64,000 bases of DNA, from the NCBI GenBank assembly GCA_037176845.1, contig JAYKXP010000206.1:1-64000 (forward strand), read 5' to 3'. The notes beneath the pieces were generated by a model that was not told where the DNA came from, searched no databases, and saw only the letters and a list, made by a program, of their open reading frames with translations. This document shows positions 24,944 through 35,400 of this stretch, piece after piece. Within the stretch, counting starts at the first letter, position 1. Each line of letters begins with the position of its first letter. Origin of the DNA: Paramarasmius palmivorus. Lineage: Eukaryota; Basidiomycota; Agaricomycetes; Agaricales; Marasmiaceae. The position numbers and the translations under genes are program-made.

Positions 24944-27900
24944 ATGTCTCATCCTGCGTTGTTGACCTCTCTTCCGCTTTCTCAACGAGTGGATTTGTCC
25001 GGCGAAAACACCACCTCTATCGATGGTTCTGAGGAAGAGGCGGTGACCGATCTTTCGGAAACGTCACTGTTATCGAAAATGCCTTGGTTTACGGGTTTTG
25101 TTCAGTGTCCAACAGCAAGACTGGACTTCTTACCGTCAGATTTGAAGGTTTGTACCGGTTTATTACTGGTGTTTGAATATTAACCATTAGTTATAGCCTA
25201 TGGGCCGTGCGCTGCTCGATTGTTTTCGAGATGCTTACTCGAAACACGTCTTTCAAGACATTGTGGAAGACAGGTCCATTCTGACGCCTAACCAGAAATC
25301 AGCGGATCCTCTCAATGCTGTTGTGTTTGGGCTTCGTTTTTTGGATGTAGCTGTTTTAGTCGGGTCTCCCATGGCACCTATTGCACCCTCACGCGTTACA
25401 GTTCCAAGATCTGTGTTCGAAGGGCAGACCGGTACCCTCGTGAGTAATCTCACTTCGGAGTAAGGGCTCTTTTCTGATGTATATATCCGTCTTCTCTATG
25501 GTTCTGGTGTTTCCTTCGGTGTGTTTTGCTCGTTGATACACCCTTCGGCATGCTACGTTGGTCGCAGAGGGGCGTACGTACCCTCGGGCAGGGATGGTCC
25601 CGCATAATTCAGGATATGTCCTTTGCTCTTGAAAAGTGTGGCCCGGTATTGGACTCCACGCTAACCCGAGAAGAGAGGATTGGCCCTGTCTCTCGACAGC
25701 TAGTGGTTACAGCAGTCAGGCAATTGAATTCTCTTTCCCAGAGAAACACCAATTTGAATGTGGTGAAGGCCCTTGCAAGCTTGGAGGCGACGGCGTTCTT
25801 CATTAACTACATGTTGCAGGTACGTTCAGCAGTCGTCTCCGTGCGTGTTGTGTGTTGACTGTTGGCTGTTAGGGGCATTACGATTTTCCATCTCAGTGGA
25901 AGATATTAGTAGCCGAATTGAAGGGGTGAGTAGGTTCGCGGCTCGAAATATAGCTGTGTTGACTTGTCGGCTGTCCAGTGCTGCGGCTCGGGAAGGCGTT
26001 ATCTGTAGAGTTGCTTCGGATCTGCCCCCTATTACGAGGCTGCGCCAGCCGTTGTTCATGGCGTTGGCGGTGTCGCCGTTGGTGCTTCTGGCAGACATTT
26101 CTCCCACGTCTGCGAATATAACCAGGATCCACATGATCAGGGTACGTCTTCGCTGGTCTTTTCCTGTTTTTTTGTCGAGGTTTAGTCTATTCATGTTTGT
26201 GTAATTCGTCGCAGGCTTGGTTCCATTATGGTAGCGAGAGACCGGCAACTTTGCGGAAGGTCGAGATCTTGCTGTGGAAACAGCTATTTGATATGGCAAG
26301 AGGCGTTTCTACTGCTGTCGGTGCTTTGCGTCAGTTTGTCGCGGAAGCCGTTCCGCTTCTTCCAGAAGCTGTGAGGGAGCAACGTTTCTTCGATCCCGGT
26401 AAGAAGTGTTTCGTTCCGTATCTTTTTCGTTTTCTTGACTGCATGTGGTAGATCTTGGCGAGATAGCTCGAATGCCTCTCAGTTTGTCCTATTTAGATTC
26501 TCGTCCTGGAAAGGCATTTGTTCAGGCGACGATGGCGGCCCAAACGAGTGTAGGCTTGCAGGAGGATGTGGGTATAACTCTTTCAATGGATATAGATCAG
26601 ATAGGTGAGTGGATTCGATTGGAGTCACGTTTTTATTTGTTTCTTTTTGGCTGACGGCTGACATGTAGATGGGATGACCGGTGAAAGATTGAGGAGAGAG
26701 GAATCCGATTTATACAGTTTCGACATCAATCACGGCCGAATCGATGTTGATCTGTTCGAGGGCGTTCCGGCGCTGTGCACCGGCGATTCTGGAGTGGCTG
26801 TAGGTGCACCCCTGTTCACGGCAGGTGTCCTTCCATCGCGTGTGAATGGCGTGGGAGGTACAGAGGACTTTTGTTCCGTTCCTTCTCGGTTGGAGATTGC
26901 TGAAGAGGAGACTCCATCGACCGCAGGAGGACCGGCTCGCACATCCGTTGCTCGGACTACATCTTCTGGAGGATCGCGTGGCAGAAAAGGGAGGAAACCA
27001 GTGTTTGGTCGTAAACCTCCGCCTCCTATGCAGCTATACAGCAACCGCAAAGTCAGTTGATTTTCTGTGAGAGCGTCGTTTATTTTGTCTGATTGTTGGA
27101 ATTGTAGAAATCTCTGGGTCAAGTCTACTTGCTTTCCAATCCGGCTGGAAGGTCATGTGTATATTGGTTGGCTTGTTATGTAGGTGATCAATCGTTTTTT
27201 CACTAGCTTTTTGTGTTCTTTATGGTGGCAGTTCGCTGTTCGCTGATCCCTGTCCGTTTTCCTGTGTATCTTGTTGCCTGCTTCTGTGATCGGGATTCTA
27301 ACTTCGTATGCATTGTTTTTATCCATAGGACCTAGAAGTTAGCGATAAGCTGGAAGACCTCATTAATCGATGCAACGTGTATCAGCGACGCAGTGGTGAA
27401 TCGGAGTTGTTGGTGAGAATGACTGGTGGCGGCGAAGCTGTAGTTGACCCGTCGAAGGCGTCTTTGGCACTTTCGGGGACTATCGTTGCTAATGTTGTGT
27501 CGATGGATGCCCAAGAATACCTTCGCCTAGATAAACAAGATGGTGTTGCCGGAGTACTCGCCGAGGCTTACATTCTTGTTACGAGTGAAAAGCAGTGTTC
27601 ACAGCTGCTTGATGGTCGCAGGCTATCGTCTATCGGATCTTGCGTTGCTACTAGGAATGCAGTCGGTGCGTATTGAGGATTTTTGTTCGTCGACTTGATA
27701 ATATAATACGGTCTTATGTTTTTATAGATGTGTCCCTGCATAACATTACCCGCGATGTCTGGAATGGCCAGGTTTCGGCGACTTTCGCCGATTTCGTTGT
27801 GTTGCTGAGATCAGGTCGAGGGGGAAAGTCGTTGTATTTTCCAGAATTGCCTTGCACGGAGGACTTGAGGGAGGCTGTGTCAGTCTATTCGAGTTCTTTC

Positions 27901-29113
27901 TCCAACAAATATTGTCTCGATCTCCCTGGCTACGATCTGGACCAGGAGTTTTTCAGTCCTAGGGCGATGGAGTTCCGTACAGTATCCAGCGGGGATGTCT
28001 TTGTTGCCCATGAGATGGCCAGGGGTGGTTTCAACACCGAGATTTGTGTTGAAGAGGGTATAATGCTGCTCTTCTTGGGGACACATAGAGAAGATTTTAG
28101 CTTCCTTTCGAGGCTAGACAGTTTCAGACGGTCTCCTGAATGGGGCTTTACATCTGTACCGGATGTACTGGGGTTGTTGCTGTTTGCCGGCGATCGAATG
28201 TGGGTTTCCTTTGTTTCATTGCCCGCTCGTGGTCTGATTTATCCTTTGTAGGTTGTTTCAATCAGGAACTCCGTACTGCGTTCTGTTTGTCGAACCGACT
28301 CTTTGTCGGTACAAGCACTTCTACAACAGTCGGTCCATGGATCACTGTTACTGGGCCATCGTTCATCAACTCTTTGGCTCGTCTGTTCTCGACGAGACAG
28401 CAGAAGACTATCACGTATTGCTCTGTAGGATGGCTCTTCATTGGCACGATGTCATCGTGAACTACTCTCCTATGCTGTCCCATTCCAGCGGTTCGAAATG
28501 TGAGCGGTCAATGCAAGTGCCTGACCTGGATTCTTTGGACGGTCTGATGCAGGTGTTCTTTGTGCTTACTCTATTGGAGCTTGGTACGCTGTTGGTGCCG
28601 GACAGGTATGCTGACGGGGATAAATGGAAAGGAGTGGAGAGGCTGTATGGGAAATATCGCTATGTTCGGAGAGAGATCATGGCTGCGTTGGATACTATAC
28701 TCGTTGTGTCGCATATGGAGAGTGGGGAGAAGCTTCAGGCAAGCGTGATGTGGGAATCCTTTTTCGTCCAGCAATGCGTGGCATTGGTGATCGTATCTAG
28801 GACAGCTTCGCATCCAAAGGTTACTTCCCTGCAAGTAGAATCCCTCCTCTTTCAAGACTTACGACGGCGCATCCTTCCTGTGGCCAGAGCAGCGGATAAG
28901 ATATTGCATGGCGGATCTCATTCGATGGACAAGGATGGTGCATTCCTGTTGGTACTGGACGATTGCGCGAGTCTCGACTGGTCTTTCCGGGACGAGGTAC
29001 GGCAAAAGTTTACCGTTGCTATTTCTCTTCTAGCGTCGAATGAAGGAAAAGGGGGATCACGCACGGACTCCATTGACGGTGTGCGGTTGGTCAAGAAAGC
29101 GAGGGCTTCTTGA
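24944..29113 (+). CDS. Large JmjC/cupin-like domain protein (unknown role)
   Basis: The start MSHPALLTSLPLSQ at 24944 is followed by about ten or more exons. The N-terminal half is helical (GRALLDCFRDAYSKHVF, QLVVTAVRQLNSLSQRN) and then low-complexity with basic stretches (GSRGRKGRKPVFGRKP). The C-terminal part, 27727-29113, resembles JmjC-like proteins common in Agaricomycetes. It has YCLDLPGYDLDQEFFSP, SGDVFVAHEMARGGFNTE and ICVEEGIMLLFLGTHRE, then across an intron LLLFAGDRM to FQSGTPYCVLFVEP and YKHFYNSRSMDHCYW. In true JmjC enzymes an HxD/E...H triad holds iron for 2-oxoglutarate-dependent oxidation. Here the expected HxD reads HEM, so activity is doubtful. The family match is by recalled pattern. 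Middle exons and one splice near 25.86 kb are unresolved. Confidence 0.45.
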
Positions 29114-29479
29114 TCGGTTGATCACTGTGGGGTGGATCGAATTTTGGGAAAGGGTAGCAGATGTTCTTTTGTGTTTACGAAATCGCCAGGACTTCCGATG
29201 ATCTGGGATATTTCCTTGGCAGCGATGTCTTCCTTTACGAATCCTTTGGCATATGAGTCTTGTCCGTCGCAAGTGATCTCCTCTGTACCAATATGTTCTA
29301 TCTTTGATGTGTCATATCTACTGAATAGTACTGTCGGTGCGGTCTCCGATGTCTCGAAGGAGTATTTCTCGAGGAAATTTGGCGAAGTGTGCGACCTTAG
29401 CGTGCAATTGAGGTTTTGGTTGTTCGTAATATTATATTACAGTTGTGAATGAAAAGTTAATCCTGCTGAAATCTCGAGT

Positions 29480-32400
29480 GTGAGGTCTATATGTAGCCTG
29501 TTCGCCATCGAGTGGATTGTCAGCGCTTGCGCGAGCGTCTACAATATGACCATGGGAATATTTTCAAGTTACTCGGCACCGACTGCAGTCGACGTGTTCC
29601 TTGCTTTCCTTCTTACATTGACGTGGCATTCACAAATGAATCTACTAGGAGTTCTTTCTGCGGTGTTCAGTACGTGTGTTTTCCTCTTTGTCTGAGCGAA
29701 GAAATTGACGATGTCTGTAGCCTGTCTCATTGTAATCATGGGGCTTTCACTTCCCTCTTCGATCGTAGAGTTCACGCTTCTCGATCAGTATCTCGCTCGA
29801 TCTGTGAGTGGACCTCCACTTATCCCTTCCATCCCGCCAGGCATTGGTCTTCATATTCTTTCCAGCTATTCACACTCTTCTCTGGACAGCAATGGCTCGT
29901 TCCGTGGGAGTGAATACCATCCTGGCTATGTTTTACAGTCAATTTTCTTGTCAATGCTTCTCTTTCCACCGCCAGTAGCGTCTGGTATGTATCCTGTCCC
30001 ACTTTCCTCTTCTTCGCTGCCTGTGCAGCTTACGGTGTCCTGCATATTCGCTGACGACCTTTTTGTTCGGTTCAGCCGTGGTTTTCAGCCAGGAAAGCCT
30101 CAGTCCTATGAAGTAGTATTGGCCCAGAAAGTCAGCAAGGACCCTTGTGCAGTTGTGCCGTTTATGCGACTGGAAGAATCTGGAACATCAATGACAGTTT
30201 CGTTCACCTTTTTCGGGCTACGTGAAGTGCCGTCAGCAAATGGTATCTGGGTCAATAAACGGAAGGGCCGTGCGAAGGTTGCACCAACAACGAATTTGCT
30301 TCAATGTTTGATGTTGGTTTCGCTAGGTTGGCTGAGTCTGGTATGGGGCTTTCATCGTGAGTTACGGTCCGAGTTTACGTTCCTTTTCCGTTGGGTGTTC
30401 TTGAAACTGTATAGGCATCTACTGACTCGTCGTGAGTACAGACTGTTGCCGTGTGGGCTTATGAGGCCGCTTCAGCCGGAGGCGCTGGACGATTGTCCTT
30501 TGCGGTACTCTCGGGTTATCCCTTCCTCTTCCTGGTGCTCTTTCTTCCGTCGGTGTTTGATTGCTTCTGAGTGTATTCATTCTTCTGAATCTTTTTCAGG
30601 CCATACGAAACTGTTAGGAGGTGCCAGGCGACCCTTAGTACCATGGAATATCGTTGCGCCGTTCGTAGACAAGACGGTTATGACGGGTGTCCAACGTGAC
30701 GCGAGTAGAATCACTTTCTTGGCGCATGGGGTGTGGGACGATGTGGTCAAATACGCTGAAAGAGACAATACGATGATGTTGGAGGTTCCGGTTGCGACGT
30801 GTCTGCCTTATATGAGCTTTATGGATAAACGACGATGTGCATTACTCCACGGGGCCGTTAGGAGCACATATATGAAGAAAGTGGATATAGATGAGTTCTT
30901 TTACAATCACGTTTGTACGGGATGTCCCCGTACCTCTACTGTGTTCACCTTTCAACAGTCTGCGCAGGAAAAGCGAGCTGCTTCGCAACGGCAACGGAGA
31001 GCACGCAATGCTCTCGGAGGAGATGACTTGGCTGTGGTCGACCAACCTCGGGCACCCACTTTACCTTCGCAATCGATAACCAATTTGCAGGAAGACGAAG
31101 CTTTTCCTCCTGACCCCGCGGACGATACTTTGGTGAACAGCATTTTGCGGGAAGCATGCTCAAGGCTGAACGTAGATACATTCCAGGAGGCAGGCTGTAC
31201 AGTGTGCGCGCAATTGACTTCTTTGAACAAGTTGAAGCCAGTGAGGCATGTGACGAGACTTCTACGGGTTCTTGAAGCTAATGGGGTTACTCGGAAGGAG
31301 CGCGTTTCGTTGCGTGAACCGATAGAAGAGCTGCCTGGTCCTGTGCGTGCTCCTAACTGCAAGTGGGTGTGTGATTCTTGTCGGAGTATGTTGTTGAAAG
31401 GAAAGATGCCGTCCCTGGCACTTGCCAAAGGACTTTGGATAGGTGAGGTTCCTGATGCGCTAAAATCGTTATCTTATGTCGAGAAATTGTTAATCGCTCG
31501 AGTGAGACATACTGCCGTGTTTGTTCGCATCGCTACTGGTGGACGACGAATGAAGGCGAATGCTATGGCATTTGAGGCGCCCATTCCCAAAGTATATACC
31601 ATGTTGCCACCTCCGAAGGCCGATATCGAAGAGGTTCTTGCGATATTGTTTACTGGGCCGGAGAAACCGTCTGTTCAGGACTATATGAAAACTCCTCTGC
31701 TGGTGCGACGAAATGTTGTGAAAAATGCGTTGTCTTGGCTGATCTTGAATCATGCTGACTATGCTGACGTTGTCCTGTGTGAGGAGACATTGAGCGAATA
31801 TGATGAAAAGGTTCCGCCGTGCGCAGTCATTTGGAGAGAAGCCGAACACAATAAAACAGTGGAATCTGAGGCCGTAAATGATAATGAGGAAGAAGACGGT
31901 ACTGAAGATGGAGGATGTGCATTTACAGTTCACGGATTGACTTCAGAACAACTTTCCAACTATACTATAGAGGAGATAACAGGTTTAGCTACGGCATATT
32001 TCAACAATGGTGGTAAAGTGCTGGGTATTGGCCGGAAAGAACATGGTGAGTCTATCTGGAACAATCCTTCGCTCTATCCAAAGATGTTCCCATGGCTATT
32101 TCCTTATGGACTGGGTGGAATAGGTACTTCTAGTATGAGTGACTCAGCACATAAGAAGTTTCTCCTGATGTATTATGATAAGCGATTCCAAATGGATGAA
32201 AACTTTCCTATAGTGTCCTTCAGCCATGAGCAGGTGAAAGCGGCAACACAAGCTGGATGGTTACTTGCTGACAAGGCATCATTCAGATCTGTTGCTGACA
32301 GGTTGCTTGGTCTTGACCAGGATGTGCTGCAGGTTCTGGCAGAACGTATGTGTGCTGGGGAGAAAGTGATCCCATACACCCCTGCAGAGATTGCTTGCTT

Positions 32401-35400
32401 CAAGGCTTTGTCTGATCTAGACCGTGTTGCAGGAAGAGTTTCTGGTTCAACTACCACTAAGCGTTACATGCGGAATGAGGTGTGGTCATTGATCTCTCAT
32501 AAAGGGGCACCGTCTTGGTACCTTACTGTTTCACCTGCAGACAGTAGACATCCACTATGCTTTTATTATTCTAACACAGAGGAGAAATTCCAACCCCTTT
32601 CTGTTACCCGAACTGAACAACTCAGAGCAGTGTGTAGTAATCCTGTCGCATCAGCTCGATTCTTCAATGCACTTGTGGAGATATTTATTGATGTATTTCT
32701 GGGGGCTAATTCAGGCCAGCGTGGGCTGTATGGTCAGCATGATGCACATTATGGGGTGGTAGAGCAACAGGGCAGACTGACCCTTCACTTACATCTTCTT
32801 CTGTGGATAAAGAACGCATTATCACCTCAGAAAACAAGAGAGCGGCTATTGGCTGGGATGGATGAATTTCAGACACGTCTAATTGCATATTTGGATAGTG
32901 TTTTTGCTGGCCAGTGTATTAATGGTTCACTTGAAGAAGTGGGTCTAGCTATTTCATCACAAGAAGATAGCCCTCTATACAAGGATCCTACGGAGACACT
33001 TCCTGTGCCACCACCTGCAGAATGCAGAGATCATCCAGGCATTAATCAACCTGAGCTTTGCGATGCTTGTCGAGCTTATTGTCAATGGATCGAGTCTTAC
33101 CAGTTTAGTGTCGATGATCTCATCTATAAAACCAATCGGCATAAGTGTGATCGAGCTTTGACTCGCAATGGTATGCAAAAGAAAAGGCATTTATACAAGT
33201 CTTGTCGTGATAACAAATGGGGTAAATGCCGTGCTCGATTTCCTCGATTACTCTCTGATTCCACAACTGTAGATCATGACACTGGCGCTATAATCATGCG
33301 AAAAAAGGAGCCCTGGGTCAACACTTTCAGCTATCCATTGACATATTTCCTACGTTGTAATACTGATGTCACTTATCTTGGCTCAGGTACGGCTATTAAA
33401 TCTGTTGTTCTGTATGTTACTGACTATATCACAAAAGCTTCTCTCAAGACTCATGTGGTGTTTGATGCAATCTTGTCAGTGTTTTCAAAGAACGGTGCAA
33501 TTGTTCATGGGACCTCTACGAGTGAAGAAAAGGCTAGAAGGTTGATGACCAAAATTGTCAACATATTATCTACAAAAATGGAGTTTGGTGCACCATTAAT
33601 CAGCTCATATCTCCTTGGTTTTCCTGATCACTATACCGACCATCGATTTATCCCCTTCTATTGGCAACAGTATGTAGCTCGAGCACGGTCTGATTGTGGA
33701 TGCATAGGTTTCACAAAGGAGTCATCTGAGAAGGTTGCACTTGTACGGCGTGGGCATCGAATAATTGGCTTGTCTCCAGTAGTTGATTATACTGACCGTC
33801 CAGAGGAAGCTGCCTCTTTCTGTTTATATGACTGGATCCGAATCGCACATAGGGTGACACTCAAGTCTGCTACTAAGAAGAAAATGAAGTCTAGGAGACA
33901 TAGCTTGCATGGTTTGCCTGGTGGACACTATCACTACCTTCCATCGCATGATCTGTTTAACACTCATGTTGCTAAGATCCAGAGAGACTCAGATAAAGTT
34001 GTAGTTAATTTTCTAGGTGCTTTGTTGCCTAGACGAGATCAAGGGGATTATGAGTACTATTGTTGTGTAATGTTGGTTTTATTCAAGCCCTGGAGAAGTG
34101 GCATAGACCTTAAATGTGAAATAGCCACATGGTCTGAGAGTTTCAAGCAGTTTTGCTTTACAGACCGACAACGCGACTTAATGGACAATTTTATGATCCG
34201 GTATGAGTGTCTGGATGCCAGAGATGACTACAATGCTCAGATGCGGAAGAATAATGAGCTCTATAGTAGTTGGGATCCCTTGATGGATGAAGTTGACCCT
34301 GCTGATGATCTGGGTTTATATGATACACCTGACTTCTTCGATGATAAAATTGATCCTCTAGGTAATCCTTCTCAAGAAGATCTTGATAACTTTGAGAACC
34401 CAGATTGTCTTCGGCAATGTAACAGGGCTCATATGAAACGTCTAGCACAGAGAGAAGAGATTCGTACTGTTCTTGCTGCATGTGACTGGTGTGTTCCCTT
34501 GCAAGGACTTCATGTTGGCTCAATCAGTGATAGCATTCCAATAGATAATCTGTCTAGGGAGTTCTGGAAGACTGTTTTGTCAGTCAAGCGCAAAGTCATA
34601 CTTGACCAGAGATCAGGTAATGTTCCAGCTCCTGTTAGAGCAAAGTTCTTTAGGGATAGGCAGACTCGCCGTAATCCTCAGTCTTATGTGGACCAAGTAG
34701 AGGTGATTGACAAGTCCTATTTATACAAGACCTTTGATGCAAGACAGAATCAGAAGTATATTGATGATACCCTGAAGCTCTTTACATTAAATGAAGAGCA
34801 GCAGCGAGCTTTTCGAATAATTTCCAATCATGCATCAGGTGTGAACTTTGAACAGCTCAAAATGTATATTGGTGGAATGGGAGGTACAGGAAAGTCGACA
34901 GTGTTGCGAGCCTTGATACACTTCTTCTCCCTGCGAAATGAAAGCTATCGTCTGTTGGTTGTTGCACCTACTGGCAGTGCTGCAGCGTTACTTGGTGGAT
35001 CAACCTATCACTCTGCATTTGGTATCAATGATTACTCAGGGTCAAGTAATCTTCCTGTAGTAAGGGAACGGCTAATTGGTGTTCAATACATCTTTTTTGA
35101 TGAGATATCGATGCTATCATCATGGGAGATGTATCGAATCAGCAAGCAGCTCTGTCTGGCTCTGGTTCATGAGGATGTTGAATTTGGTGGTCTGAATATG
35201 ATTTTTGCTGGTGACTTTGCCCAACTACCACCTCCTATGGGTGGTGAAAGTGTCTCACTCTATGGGCGTAGAATTGGTGCGTTACGATCTACAGTTAGAC
35301 AGCAGGAAGAAGCCATTGGAAAGTCAATTTGGCATCATGTAACCACAGTGGTGATTCTTAGGCAGAATATGAGACAGAAGACACAGTCACCAGATGATGC

